DNA of 64,000 nt from Zoogloea sp041914405 (GTDB lineage: Bacteria; Pseudomonadota; Gammaproteobacteria; Burkholderiales; Rhodocyclaceae). The notes beneath the pieces were generated by a model. That model worked only from the letters and a program-made list of their open reading frames with translations. It ran no database searches and was not told where the DNA came from. Numbering within the stretch: position 1 is the stretch's first letter; every line of letters begins with the position of its first letter. Location of the stretch: the NCBI RefSeq assembly GCF_041914405.1, contig NZ_JAYSDK010000014.1, forward strand, positions 48,767-112,766, read 5' to 3'. The position numbers and the translations under genes are program-made. Of the stretch, positions 43,879 to 53,100 are shown one piece after another.

Positions 43879-44679
43879 CTAGTGAGCGTTGTCGTTGGCC
43901 GGATCGAGCCCGGTCTGCCGGATCAGCGGGGCCGCGGTGGGTGAGGCGAGGTAGTTGATGAGCGCCTTGGCCGCTTCCCGGGCCTTGCTGTCTGCGACGA
44001 TGCCGGCGGAGAAGGGCGTGATCTGCTGGGCGGCGTCAGGCAAGGCGCCGACAAGATCGATCCCTGGGATCGGTAACAACTCGCTGATCTGCTGCAGCCC
44101 GATTTCCGCCTCCCCCCGGGCAACCACCTGCCCCACCGGTTCTGCGGGGATCATTCGGCTCTTGCCCTTGATCTGTTCGGCAATGCCCATGCGCGGGATA
44201 AGCACCGTCGACAGGAAGACGCCGCTGGCGCTGTCGGAGTAGGCAATGCTCTTGGCCGCCAGCAGGGCTTTCCTCAGGCCCTCCATGCTTGAGATATCCG
44301 GCCGGGCCGCTCCGGCCTTGACCGCCAGACCGATCCTGGAGCGGGCCAAAACCTGGTGCTGGGCGTCCAGTACCTTGCCATGGCTGATCAGTTCATCCAG
44401 GGAAGTGCCGACCATGATGACGACGTCGATGTCTTCCCCCCGGGCCAGGCGATTCGGAATTGCTTGCGGGGTCTCACCCATGGAAGGTCCCCAAGCGATC
44501 ACCAGATGGTGGCCGGTTTGCTTTTCGAAGCAGGGCGCCAGTGCCCGGTAGGCGGCAGCAAAGCCGCCGGAACTGACGACGTGGATGTCATCGGCAGCGG
44601 CGATTGAAACCATGAGGCCGAGGCTGGCTGCGATGATTCCCCGCAGCATGCTCCGGCCCGGCGTCCAGCACGTCATCAT
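43879..44679 (-). CDS. ModA-like periplasmic protein, possible aconitate isomerase
   Basis: A 266-aa exported protein (signal about 10-28, GIIAASLGLMVSIAAA) with a type II periplasmic-binding fold: IHVVSSGGFAAAYRALAPCF, then EDIDVVIMVGTSLDELI and SIAYSDSASGVFLSTVLIPR. It resembles ModA but sits with no ABC permease or ATPase. Characterised aconitate isomerase of Pseudomonas belongs to this ModA-like group and adjoins tricarboxylate transporters, as here. That role is an inference. It could also be a binding protein for another oxyanion. It is divergent from the LysR gene. Confidence 0.7.
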   Translation of the reverse strand: MMTCWTPGRSMLRGIIAASLGLMVSIAAADDIHVVSSGGFAAAYRALAPCFEKQTGHHLVIAWGPSMGETPQAIPNRLARGEDIDVVIMVGTSLDELISHGKVLDAQHQVLARSRIGLAVKAGAARPDISSMEGLRKALLAAKSIAYSDSASGVFLSTVLIPRMGIAEQIKGKSRMIPAEPVGQVVARGEAEIGLQQISELLPIPGIDLVGALPDAAQQITPFSAGIVADSKAREAAKALINYLASPTAAPLIRQTGLDPANDNAH

Positions 44680-44769
44680 TTGTCTCCTTTGTGTTTATGG
44701 TGGGCCGCTGCAATAATGCATTCCGCGGATTAAAAGGTTAATTGCATTTATTTCATGGATTAATGAGCC
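44680..44769. promoter_or_regulatory. Divergent control region of the LysR locus
   Basis: This AT-rich 90-bp gap separates the ModA-like gene and the LysR gene. It contains ATTAAAAGGTTAAT, an imperfect dyad (ATTAA/TTAAT), and several T-N11-A arrangements typical of LysR binding. It probably holds promoters for both directions. Confidence 0.5.
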
Positions 44770-45669
44770 GTGCGCATCAACTTCGAGATCAGCGAACTCC
44801 AGGCCTTCATTGCCGTGGCGGAGAAATCAAGCTTCAAGGCGGCGGCCGAGAGCCTGTTCATTTCCCAGCCCGCATTGAGCCGGCGTATCGAGAAACTGGA
44901 GGCCAGCTTGCAGATTCGATTGCTGGAGCGGACGACGCGGCGTGTCTCCCTGACGGATGAAGGCCGGCAGTTTCTGGGGCACGCCGAGGCGGTGATTGAA
45001 GAGCTGGAGATGGCCATGCAGGGCATGGCGGAACGGACGGTGCTACGCCGGGAGAGCCTTACGATCGCCTGCGTGCCCTCGGTGGCGAATTACCTCTTGC
45101 CGACGGTGCTGAAGGAATTTGCCTCAACCCACCCGGGCGTCCGGGTCAAGGTCATTGACGAGAGTGCACGGGACGTCTTGGATTGCGTGGTGGCCGGACA
45201 GGCGGATTTCGGCGTGAATTTCATCGGCACCCAGGAGGCCGACATCGATTTCAAGGCCATTTATACCGAGCACTATGTCCTGATGGCACGAAACGACCAT
45301 CGCTTGGCGGGGGAGAAAACGGTGGTGTGGGCGGACCTGGCCGGTGAAAAGCTCGTATCCGTCTCGCAAAGCAGCGGCAATCGGATGCTGATCGATAACG
45401 CCCTGGCCAAGGTCGCAAGACGGCCCAGCATCCAGTACGAGATCAACCATGTGACTGGCGCCATCAGCATGGTGGCCGCCGGGCTCGGTGTGGCCGTATT
45501 GCCGGGGCTGGCGCTCGGCGACAATGTGTATCCCAATCTGGTGAGCATTCCCCTGACGGATCCGGACATCACCCGGACGCTGGGACTGATCACCCGCAAG
45601 GGCGGACGGCTTCAGCCGGCGGCGCAGGCGCTGTCTGAACTTCTGGAGCAGGCCGTCCGGGCCTTATGA
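44770..45669 (+). CDS. LysR-family transcriptional regulator
   Basis: A 299-aa LTTR with an N-terminal winged HTH (FEISELQAFIAVAEKSSFKA, then AAESLFISQPALSRRIEKLE) and a substrate-binding domain (LTIACVPSVANYLLPTVLKE, then GLGVAVLPGLALGD). It starts at GTG 44770. Divergent position next to the ModA-like gene and MFS genes suggests it controls tricarboxylate uptake, as TcuR does for tricarballylate. Confidence 0.92.
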   Translation: MRINFEISELQAFIAVAEKSSFKAAAESLFISQPALSRRIEKLEASLQIRLLERTTRRVSLTDEGRQFLGHAEAVIEELEMAMQGMAERTVLRRESLTIACVPSVANYLLPTVLKEFASTHPGVRVKVIDESARDVLDCVVAGQADFGVNFIGTQEADIDFKAIYTEHYVLMARNDHRLAGEKTVVWADLAGEKLVSVSQSSGNRMLIDNALAKVARRPSIQYEINHVTGAISMVAAGLGVAVLPGLALGDNVYPNLVSIPLTDPDITRTLGLITRKGGRLQPAAQALSELLEQAVRAL

Positions 45670-45679
45670 GCGGCCGGCG

Positions 45680-46996
45680 CTAAGGTGTGAGGGCATGTGC
45701 CGATGGCTTCTTGCGGTAAAGCATCAGCGTGGAAACGAGGCCGCAGCCGGCGGCGAAGCTCATCCAGTAGCCCGGTGCGGCCCTGTCACCGGTCTCATTG
45801 ATGAGGAAGGTGGACATCGCCAGGGTCACACCCCCGAACAGGGCTGCGGCCAGGCTGAATGCCAGCGAGAACCCCGTGACGCGAATCCTGGATGGAATGA
45901 GCTCGATGAGCGCCGGGATCATGGCGCCGTTGTAGAGACCGTAGTACATGGAGAAGAGCAACTGCACGCCCAGTAGTCGGGGCAGGCTCGGGCTGCCCGC
46001 CAGCCAGGCGAACGCGGGATAGGCGCTCGCCAGCGCGAGCGTGGCGATCGTCATCAGGACCGCCTGCCGGCCGACCCGGTCGGAAAGCGCACCGCCGATC
46101 GGCAGCCAGAGAAAATTCGAGACTCCGATGCAAAGCGTGACCAACAGACTGTCAGTGGCTGACAGATTGAGGACGGTGCGGCCGAAGGTCGGGGTGTAGA
46201 CCGTGATCAAGTTGAACGTGACGGTCGTCATCGCCCCCAGCAGCATTCCGTAAAACACCGTCGCCCAGTGGGCACGCAGGGTCGCGAACAGCTCCCGGGT
46301 ATCCGGCGGGTGTTTGCAGGCATGAAACGCGGTTGTCTCTTCCAGGTTTCTTCGCAGCATGAAGATGCAGGGAATGATGGAACAGCCGATCAAGAAGGGA
46401 ATGCGCCAGCCCCATTCGTCAATCTCCTGGGGGGAAAGCCAGTGGTGCAGCCCGTAGCCGAGAGCGGCAGCAAGGACGATAGACACCTGCTGGCTTGCCG
46501 ATTGCCATGCCGTGTAGAGGCCCCGGTGTCCAGGGGGAGACATCTCCGCGAGATAGACGGACACCCCGCCCATCTCCGCCCCGGCCGAAAAGCCCTGCAA
46601 CAGACGGCCGACGACGACGAGTATCGGAGCCAGAATGCCCAGGCTTGCGTAGGAGGGCACGAGTGCGATGAGACCGGTGCCGCAGGCCATGATGGCCAAT
46701 GTCACGATCAATCCACGGCGCCGCCCGACCTCATCGATATAGCCGCCCAGCACGACAGCCCCGAGGGGACGCATCAGGAATCCGGCACCGAAAACGCTCA
46801 GCGCCAGCATCAGGGAGGCGAACTCGCTGCCCGACGGGAAAAAGGTCCGGGAAATACTGACGGCGAAGAAGCCGAAAAGGAAGAAGTCAAACTGCTCGAG
46901 GAAGTTGCCGCTGGTGACCCGCAAAATCGCCCTGACACGGGACTGGCGAGCGTACTCGGATTCTTCGGCATTTTTCTCCTGGCTTTCCGGGTCCAT
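45680..46996 (-). CDS. MHS-family MFS transporter, second tricarboxylate-type copy
   Basis: A 438-aa 12-helix permease with the same opening (RAILRVTSGNFLEQFDFFLF) and motifs as the gene at 42550-43863, including GAEMGGVSVYLAEMSPPGHR and WGWRIPFLIGCSIIPCIFML. It has an extended acidic N-terminus (MDPESQEKNAEESEY). It is convergent with the LysR gene. The pair probably reflects duplication with different substrate preference, for example citrate versus aconitate. The gap 46997-47341 has no gene; GGCCCA/TGGGCC at about 47212-47230 could form a leader hairpin. Confidence 0.88.
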   Translation of the reverse strand: MDPESQEKNAEESEYARQSRVRAILRVTSGNFLEQFDFFLFGFFAVSISRTFFPSGSEFASLMLALSVFGAGFLMRPLGAVVLGGYIDEVGRRRGLIVTLAIMACGTGLIALVPSYASLGILAPILVVVGRLLQGFSAGAEMGGVSVYLAEMSPPGHRGLYTAWQSASQQVSIVLAAALGYGLHHWLSPQEIDEWGWRIPFLIGCSIIPCIFMLRRNLEETTAFHACKHPPDTRELFATLRAHWATVFYGMLLGAMTTVTFNLITVYTPTFGRTVLNLSATDSLLVTLCIGVSNFLWLPIGGALSDRVGRQAVLMTIATLALASAYPAFAWLAGSPSLPRLLGVQLLFSMYYGLYNGAMIPALIELIPSRIRVTGFSLAFSLAAALFGGVTLAMSTFLINETGDRAAPGYWMSFAAGCGLVSTLMLYRKKPSAHALTP

Positions 46997-47341
46997 CTCT
47001 TCTCATGGCGGGCGACGAGGTCAGTGCTCGGGATGATATCGCTGCGTTGGTGCCGATGGCAGCTTCCGGACTACTGACCACGCCCGGTTGTCCGTTCGCT
47101 GTGAGCGACCGCCTTCCGCCCCCTCGCATCACGTTTCAAACCTGCCCCTCCCGCCTTGCCGCGCCGCGCATTGACATCACGATGCGGCGGCGTATTCTCA
47201 AAAGACACGCGGCCCATTTCGGGTGGGCCATGGCGGGAGATTGAGTCCGGCGGATGTTCGAGGCGCTCCATGGAGTGACCCTTCGGCCCAGCAGTGGCCG
47301 CACCGGCCGGTTCGTGATCCATCTGGAGGAGGTACCGTTCG

Positions 47342-47815
47342 ATGTGGAAATCCCTGCACATTGATCCCAAGAAGTGCACCGGCTGCCTGCAGTGTGAAAT
47401 GGCATGTTCGGTAGAGCACACCGGGGTCATCAATCCTTCCAAGTCGCGCATCAAGGTCTTCAGTTTCGAGACCGAGGGGCGCAAGGTTCCCTACACCTGC
47501 ACCCAATGCACCGAGGCCTGGTGCATGAACGCCTGTCCGGTGGATGCGATCCGCCTCGATGCGGCGACGGGTGCCAAGCAGGTCTTCGACGACGTCTGCG
47601 TGGGCTGCAAGGTCTGCACCATCGCCTGTCCCTTCGGTACCGTCAATTACAACCAGGACACCGGCAAGGTCCAGAAATGCGACCTGTGCGGCGGTGATCC
47701 GGCCTGTGCGACCGCTTGTCCGACCGGTGCGATCACCTATGTGGACGCCGACTGGACCGGCCTCGACCGCATGCGGGCGTGGGCTGCCAAGGCCAACACG
47801 GCCGTCACGGAATAA
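47342..47815 (+). CDS. aorA: Aldehyde oxidoreductase electron-transfer subunit AorA (four [4Fe-4S])
   Basis: A 157-aa ferredoxin-like subunit with four [4Fe-4S] Cys sets: CTGCLQCEMAC (12-22), CTQCTEAWCMNACP (about 52-65), CVGCKVCTIACP (about 81-92) and CDLCGGDPACATACP (about 107-121). It shuttles electrons between the tungsten subunit and the flavoprotein. The RBS GGAGGAGG lies about 10 bp before the ATG. It is the first gene of the aor cluster and 10 bp from aorB. Confidence 0.95.
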   Translation: MWKSLHIDPKKCTGCLQCEMACSVEHTGVINPSKSRIKVFSFETEGRKVPYTCTQCTEAWCMNACPVDAIRLDAATGAKQVFDDVCVGCKVCTIACPFGTVNYNQDTGKVQKCDLCGGDPACATACPTGAITYVDADWTGLDRMRAWAAKANTAVTE

Positions 47816-47825
47816 GGAGGCGACC

Positions 47826-49673
47826 ATGGGCTGGAACAGGAAAGTGCTGCGTGTCGATCTCACTGCCGGCACCTGTAAGGAAGAGCCGCTCAACATGGAG
47901 TGGGCCGACGAATACCTTGGCTCCCGCGGGTTGGCCACCAAGTACCTGGTGTCGGAGATCGACCCGAAGGTCGATCCGCTGTCGCCTGACAATAAAATGA
48001 TCATGTCCACCGGGCCGCTTACCGGCACGATGGCGTCCACCGGCGGCCGCTACACGGTGGTCACCAAGGGGCCGCTGACGGGGGCTGTCGCGTGCTCCAA
48101 CTCCGGCGGCTTCTTTGGCGCCGAGATGAAGTTTGCCGGCTGGGACATGATCATCTTCGAAGGCCGCTCGCCGAAGCCGGTGTATCTGTACGTCGAGAAC
48201 GACAAGGCCGAACTGGTCGATGCGACCGACCTGTGGGGCAAGAGCTGCTGGGAGACCGAGGAGGCGATCAAGCATCACCACCAGGACCCGCTGATCCGCG
48301 TGTCGTCTATCGGCCTGGCTGGTGAGAACCAGGTGCTGTTCGCCTGCATCGTCAATGACCTGCACCGGGCAGCCGGCCGCTCCGGCGTTGGCGCGGTGAT
48401 GGGCTCGAAGAATCTGAAGGCAGTGGCCCTGCGCGGTACCAAGGGCGTGTCTGGCATCAAGGACATGAAGGCCTTCATGAAGATCACTGCCGAGAAGAAG
48501 AAGGTGCTGGCCGACAACGCGGTGACCGGCCAGGGTCTGCCCAAGTACGGTACCCAGGTGCTGATGAACGTGATCAACGAGATCGGCGCACTGCCGACCC
48601 GCAACCACAAGGACGTGCAGTTCGAGGACGCGGGCAAGATTTCGGCTGAGGCCATGCACGAGAAGCGGCCCACCGACGGCAAGCCGCAGCTGGTTACCAA
48701 CGCGGCCTGCTTCGGTTGCACCATCGCCTGCGGGCGTATCTCCGAGATCGACAAGGGCCACTTTACGGTGGTCAACAATCCCAAGTACTGGGGCGCCTCC
48801 GGTGGCCTGGAGTACGAGGCGGCCTGGGCGCTCGGTGCCGCCAACGGCGTGGGTGACCTGGAGGCGCTGCAGTACGCCAACCTCCTGTGCAACGAGCAGG
48901 GCATGGACCCGATCTCCTTCGGTGCGACCATCGGCGCCGTTATGGAACTGTACGAAACGGGCGTGCTGACCAAGGAGCAGCTTGGTATCGAGGCACCTTT
49001 CGGCTCCGCCGAGGCGTTGGCGCGCCTGGCTGAGATGACCGCCCGCGGAGAGGGCTTCGGCAAGGAAATCGGGCAGGGTTCCAAGCGCTTGTGTACCAAG
49101 TACGGCCACCCGGAACTGTCGATGACGGTCAAAGGCCAGGAATTCCCGGCCTACGATGCCCGTGGCATCCAGGGCATGGGCTTGGCCTACGCCACGTCCA
49201 ACCGGGGCGCCTGTCACCTGCGCGGCTACACGGTGGCGTCGGAAGTGCTGGGGATTCCGGTCAAGACCGATCCGCTCACCACCGAAGGCAAGCCGGAGCT
49301 GGTAAAGGCCTTCCAGGATGCGACGGCGGTGTTCGACGCAGCCGGCATCTGCGTGTTCACGTCCTTCGCATGGACCGTGGCCGATGTGCAGCCGCAGATC
49401 GAAGCGGCCTGCGAAGGCGACTGGTCGATGGAAAAGCTCAATGCGATGGGCGAGCGGATCTGGAACATGGAGCGCCTGTTCAACAATGCGGCGGGCCTGA
49501 CCAGCAAGGACGACAACCTGCCGCCACGCCTGACCACCGAACCGGCCAAGACCGGTCCGGCCAAGGGCCTGGTGAACGGCCTCGCGACGATGCTGCCTGA
49601 GTACTACAAGTTGCGCGGGTGGACGCCGGATGGGGTGCCGACCGCCGAAACCCTGGAGCGCCTGGGGCTCTGA
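47826..49673 (+). CDS. aorB: Tungsten aldehyde ferredoxin oxidoreductase AorB
   Basis: The 615-aa catalytic subunit oxidises aldehydes to acids, and can work in reverse, with a tungsto-bispterin cofactor and one [4Fe-4S]. The cluster ligands CFGCTIACGRIS lie at about 295-305, with the last Cys in GACHLRGY (about 460). The pterin-binding loop AGRSGVGAVMGSKNLKA lies at about 183-199. The opening MGWNRKVLRVDLTAGTCKEE is typical. AAGGAGG sits 8 bp before the ATG at 47826. Length and motifs match the AOR family, close to the betaproteobacterial Aor of aromatic degraders. Confidence 0.96.
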   Translation: MGWNRKVLRVDLTAGTCKEEPLNMEWADEYLGSRGLATKYLVSEIDPKVDPLSPDNKMIMSTGPLTGTMASTGGRYTVVTKGPLTGAVACSNSGGFFGAEMKFAGWDMIIFEGRSPKPVYLYVENDKAELVDATDLWGKSCWETEEAIKHHHQDPLIRVSSIGLAGENQVLFACIVNDLHRAAGRSGVGAVMGSKNLKAVALRGTKGVSGIKDMKAFMKITAEKKKVLADNAVTGQGLPKYGTQVLMNVINEIGALPTRNHKDVQFEDAGKISAEAMHEKRPTDGKPQLVTNAACFGCTIACGRISEIDKGHFTVVNNPKYWGASGGLEYEAAWALGAANGVGDLEALQYANLLCNEQGMDPISFGATIGAVMELYETGVLTKEQLGIEAPFGSAEALARLAEMTARGEGFGKEIGQGSKRLCTKYGHPELSMTVKGQEFPAYDARGIQGMGLAYATSNRGACHLRGYTVASEVLGIPVKTDPLTTEGKPELVKAFQDATAVFDAAGICVFTSFAWTVADVQPQIEAACEGDWSMEKLNAMGERIWNMERLFNNAAGLTSKDDNLPPRLTTEPAKTGPAKGLVNGLATMLPEYYKLRGWTPDGVPTAETLERLGL

Positions 49674-49784
49674 AGAAGCGGATGGCGGGCGGTGTCCCGC
49701 CATCTCTCTTCATCCTTTCCTGCTTCCCGCGCCGATGCTGCTTGACGGCACGCGTCGGCGCGATCCTGATTCGAGGATTTCCCG

Positions 49785-51071
49785 ATGAAACACCTCATCC
49801 TGGGCAACGGGCCGGCGGGCGTGGTGGCCGTCGAAGCCCTGCGCCGCGCGGCGCCGCGTGACGAGATCGTGATGGTTGGCTGTGAGAGCGAGCCGTCCTA
49901 TTCGCGGATGGCGATTCCCTACCTGCTGGAAGGCAACATCGACGAGTCCGGCACCTGGCTGCGCAAGACGCCGGACCATTTCGACAAGCTCGGCGTGCGT
50001 CAGCTCAATGCCCGGGCGGTGGCGCTGGACACCGCGCAGCAGCGGGTGCTGTTCGCCGACGGCCATTTCGAGAGCTACGACCGCCTGCTGGTGGCGACCG
50101 GTTCTCACCCAGTGCGCCCGCCGATCCCCGGCGTGGATCTGCCGGAGGTACAAACCTGCTGGACCCTGGCTGATGCGCGGGCCATCGCCGCCCATGCCAA
50201 ACCCGGCGCACGGGTGATCCAGCTCGGTGCCGGCTTCATCGGCTGCATCATCATGGAGGCTTTGGCCAAGCGCGGTGTCGAGCTGACCGTCGTCGAAATG
50301 GGCGACCGCATGGTGCCGCGCATGATGACGCCCAAGGCCGGCGGCATGATCAAGCGCTGGGTGCAGGAAAAGGGCATCCGTGTCGTTACGTCGGCGGGGG
50401 TTGAGCGTATCGAGCGGGGCGACGCCGGCGGCGCGCCCCTGACGGTCAAGTTGTCCACCGGCGATCTATTGCCCTGCGACCTGCTGATCGTCGCGGCCGG
50501 CGTGGCGCCCAACATCGCCTTCCTGGACGCGACGCCGGTGCATGTGGCCAAGGGCGTGCTGGTGGATGCGCGCATGGAGACCTCGGTACCGGGCATCTTC
50601 GCTGCCGGCGACGTGGCCGAGGCGCCGGACCTGTTCACCGGTGCCCACCTGGTATCGGCCATCCAGCCGAACGCGGCCGACCAGGCCCGCGTGGCGGCGA
50701 TCAACATGGCCGGCGGCAACGCGCGCATGCCGGGCGTGCTGGCGATCAACGTGCTGGACACCCTGGGGCTGATCTCCACGTCCTTCGGGCAATGGTGGGG
50801 TGAGCCGGACGGGCAGGGTGTCGAGCATGTGGACGAGGCCGCCTACCGCTACCTCAGTCTGCAGTTCAAGGACGACGTACTGATCGGCGCCACTTCTATC
50901 GGCATGACACAGCACGTGGGGGCGCTGCGCGGGATGATCCAGGGCAAGCTCAAGTTGGGGCCGTGGAAGGACGTGTTGTTGCATGCGCCGCAACGCTTCT
51001 TCGAGGCCTACCTGGCGGCAACCCAGCCGGACTCGGTGGCCCGACATCACCCGGTGGCCGCCTTCGCATGA
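49785..51071 (+). CDS. aorC: FAD-dependent NAD(P)H oxidoreductase subunit AorC
   Basis: A 428-aa pyridine nucleotide-disulfide-type flavoprotein. The FAD dinucleotide fold is HLILGNGPAGVVAVEALRRA and the second Rossmann loop is VIQLGAGFIGCIIMEALAKR. The FAD tail is VPGIFAAGDVAEAPDLFTGA. There is no redox-active CxxxxC pair. It would link AorAB to NAD(H), as in the known AorABC complex. The stop overlaps the MoaD-like gene as ATGA. A 111-bp gap after aorB has no separate promoter that I can identify. Confidence 0.9.
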   Translation: MKHLILGNGPAGVVAVEALRRAAPRDEIVMVGCESEPSYSRMAIPYLLEGNIDESGTWLRKTPDHFDKLGVRQLNARAVALDTAQQRVLFADGHFESYDRLLVATGSHPVRPPIPGVDLPEVQTCWTLADARAIAAHAKPGARVIQLGAGFIGCIIMEALAKRGVELTVVEMGDRMVPRMMTPKAGGMIKRWVQEKGIRVVTSAGVERIERGDAGGAPLTVKLSTGDLLPCDLLIVAAGVAPNIAFLDATPVHVAKGVLVDARMETSVPGIFAAGDVAEAPDLFTGAHLVSAIQPNAADQARVAAINMAGGNARMPGVLAINVLDTLGLISTSFGQWWGEPDGQGVEHVDEAAYRYLSLQFKDDVLIGATSIGMTQHVGALRGMIQGKLKLGPWKDVLLHAPQRFFEAYLAATQPDSVARHHPVAAFA

Positions 51072-51319
51072 GAGTCGTCTTCAAGCTGTTCGCGTCGCTG
51101 TCCGACTACCTGCCGGCCGAGCGGCGCGGCAACCGCATCGAGCTCGACGTGCAACCCGGCACGACGGTCGGCGAGCTGATCGCGCGCTACCAGCTGCCGG
51201 AGAAGAGCGCGCACCTCGTGTTGGTGAATGGTCATTACATCGCGCCTGCTGGGCGTCCCGAACACGCGCTGCAGGAGGGCGACGAGCTCGCCATCTGGCC
51301 GCCAATTGCTGGAGGCTGA
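51068..51319 (+). CDS. MoaD/ThiS-like sulfur carrier in aor operon
   Basis: An 83-aa ubiquitin-fold protein starting RVVFKLFASLSDYLPAERRG. The C-terminal tail IWPPIAGG ends in the Gly-Gly needed for thiocarboxylate formation. MoaD is the small subunit of molybdopterin synthase, here probably dedicated to the tungsten pterin of AorB. It is coupled to aorC by ATGA. Confidence 0.9.
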   Translation: MRVVFKLFASLSDYLPAERRGNRIELDVQPGTTVGELIARYQLPEKSAHLVLVNGHYIAPAGRPEHALQEGDELAIWPPIAGG

Positions 51320-51322
51320 TGC

Positions 51323-51634
51323 TTGCTGCGGGGGGAGGACGTGTGCGCGCCGGAGGGCTTCGTACGGGAGGTCGGCGCGACGCTGGCGGAGTTCGAACGA
51401 GGCCTGCGGCTGGCGCTGCCGCAGGGCGTCAGCGCGCTGAAACCGGGTCGGTTGCGTGCCGATGACGGCTGCGCGGTGCTGGAGGTGGACCTCAGCGAGA
51501 TGCCGGAGCGCTGCATCGGTCTGTTCCGCCTGCCAGTGCTGCATGCACGCCTGCGCTTTACTGCGGGCGACCGCGCTGCGCGCACGGCGCTGCTGGCCCG
51601 CATCGATCTCGCGATGCAGCGCGGCGGCGGCTGA
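51323..51634 (+). CDS. Hypothetical protein, 103 aa, aor/tup operon
   Basis: This is a small protein between the MoaD-like gene and tupB. It runs from a TTG start (GGAGG 8 bp upstream) and begins LRGEDVCAPEGFVREVGATL, with FRLPVLHARLRF near the C-terminus and Ala/Arg-rich helices. I do not recognise the family. Its position between cofactor and tungstate-uptake genes suggests a cofactor-maturation or regulatory role. An alternative GTG start lies at 51341. Confidence 0.65.
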   Translation: MLRGEDVCAPEGFVREVGATLAEFERGLRLALPQGVSALKPGRLRADDGCAVLEVDLSEMPERCIGLFRLPVLHARLRFTAGDRAARTALLARIDLAMQRGGG

Positions 51635-51652
51635 GCCGGTATTGTTCTGCGC

Positions 51653-52357
51653 ATGAATGGACTCACGCAGGCCTTTTTCGACGCCTTCGCCTTGCTCGCC
51701 GGCTTCGACCAGCAGGTCGCCGGGATCGTGCTGCTGTCCCTGCGAGTCAGCGGCTTGGCGGTGTTGTTCGGTACGCTGGTCGGGCTGCCGCTGGGTGCCT
51801 GCCTGGGCGTCGGGCGCTTTCCTGGCCGGACTGCGTTGGTGGTGATCCTCAACGGCTGCATGGGCCTGCCGTCGGTGGTGGTGGGGGTGGTGGTCTATCT
51901 GATGCTGTCCCGCTCCGGGCCGCTGGGTGAGCTGGGGCTGCTGTATTCGCCAACGGCGATGGTTGTCGCCCAGACCCTGCTGGTGGTGCCGCTGATGGCG
52001 GCCATCGCCCGGCAGGTCGTCGAGGACGCCTGGCGGGAATATGAGGAAGAGCTGACGGCGATGCGCTTCGGCTGGTTCGACAGCGTCCGCGTGTTGCTCC
52101 ACGACTGTCGTCACTCCCTGCTGGTGGCGGTGCTGGCGGGCCTCGGGCGGGCGATGTCCGAGGTGGGGGCGGTGATGATCGTCGGCGGCAACATCGATCA
52201 TTCCACCCGCACGATGACCACCGCAATCGCGCTGGAGACCAGCAAGGGCGACCTGCCGCTGGCGATCGCGCTGGGCTTGGTGCTGCTGTCGGTGATCCTG
52301 CTGCTCAACGGCCTGGCCCATGCGCTGCGCCAGTGGGCGCTGAGGCGCTACGCATGA
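51653..52357 (+). CDS. tupB: Tungstate ABC transporter permease
   Basis: A 234-aa permease with about five to six membrane helices and the EAA-like loop EEYEEELTAMRFGWFDSVRV. Downstream are GRAMSEVGAVMIVGGNIDH and TRTMTTAIALETSKGDLPLA. The A-x-S-E-V-G-A-V pattern is typical of TupB. The stop overlaps tupC (ATGA). It imports tungstate with TupA and TupC. Confidence 0.93.
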   Translation: MNGLTQAFFDAFALLAGFDQQVAGIVLLSLRVSGLAVLFGTLVGLPLGACLGVGRFPGRTALVVILNGCMGLPSVVVGVVVYLMLSRSGPLGELGLLYSPTAMVVAQTLLVVPLMAAIARQVVEDAWREYEEELTAMRFGWFDSVRVLLHDCRHSLLVAVLAGLGRAMSEVGAVMIVGGNIDHSTRTMTTAIALETSKGDLPLAIALGLVLLSVILLLNGLAHALRQWALRRYA

Positions 52358-53100
52358 GGGCAGACGACATGGCGCCGGCGCCGTCCCTGTTTCCGCTGCG
52401 CATCCACGAACTGTGTTGGCAGGCCGGAGGACGCAGGGTGCTCGACGGGCTGAGCATGGAGTTGGGCGGTGAGGGCATCACGATCCTGCTCGGCCCCAAC
52501 GGGGCGGGCAAGAGCGTGTTGCTGCGCACCCTGTGTGGCCTGCTCGAAGCTGACAGCGGCGAGATCGAATGGGGCGGTGGAAGCCGTCCCGAGTTTGGCG
52601 TGGCGATGGTTTTCCAGCAGCCCAAGATGCTGCGCGATTCTGTGCTCGGCAATGTGGAACTGGCGCTGCGCCCGCAGCGCGTGCCGGCAGCGGAGCGGCG
52701 GCAACGGGCCCGTGCGGTGCTCGAACGTGTCGGCCTGGCCCATCGGGCCGATGACGGCGCCCGTGGCCTGTCCGGCGGCGAACGTCAGCGCCTGGCGCTG
52801 GCGCGGGCCTGGGTGACGCGCCCGCGTCTGCTGCTTCTCGACGAACCGACCGCCAGCCTCGATCCGTCCTCGGTGGAAGCCATTGAGCGTATCGTGCGGG
52901 AGATTCGCACCGAGGGCACGCGCATCCTGATGACCACCCACAACCTTGGTCAGGCTACCCGCCTGGCCGACGACATCGTCTTTATCGACGCTGGCCGCGT
53001 CTGCGAGCACGCGCCGGTCCAACGTTTCTTTGCCCGCCCGGCCTCCCAGGCCGCGCGGCTCTACATCCAGGGAGAACTACCATGGCGTATGGCGTTTTGA
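52354..53100 (+). CDS. tupC: Tungstate ABC transporter ATPase
   Basis: A 248-aa single ABC ATPase. Walker A is LLGPNGAGKSVLLRTL, the signature is LSGGERQRLALARAW and Walker B is LLLLDEPTASLDPSS, with the switch His in ILMTTHNLGQATRL. It starts at 52354 by ATGA overlap with tupB. It ends inside tupA, whose start is 19 bp upstream. Confidence 0.93.
   Translation: MRADDMAPAPSLFPLRIHELCWQAGGRRVLDGLSMELGGEGITILLGPNGAGKSVLLRTLCGLLEADSGEIEWGGGSRPEFGVAMVFQQPKMLRDSVLGNVELALRPQRVPAAERRQRARAVLERVGLAHRADDGARGLSGGERQRLALARAWVTRPRLLLLDEPTASLDPSSVEAIERIVREIRTEGTRILMTTHNLGQATRLADDIVFIDAGRVCEHAPVQRFFARPASQAARLYIQGELPWRMAF

Noticed and set aside
43879..44679. Molybdate transporter ModA
   Set aside because: It lacks modB/modC neighbours and lies with tricarboxylate transporters. 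I keep it only as ModA-like.
47212..47230. Molybdenum or tungsten cofactor riboswitch before aorA
   Set aside because: Only a 6-bp hairpin is visible. The conserved Moco riboswitch architecture was not found.
47805..49703. 632-codon open frame opposite aorB
   Set aside because: Antisense of aorB, whose motifs are complete.
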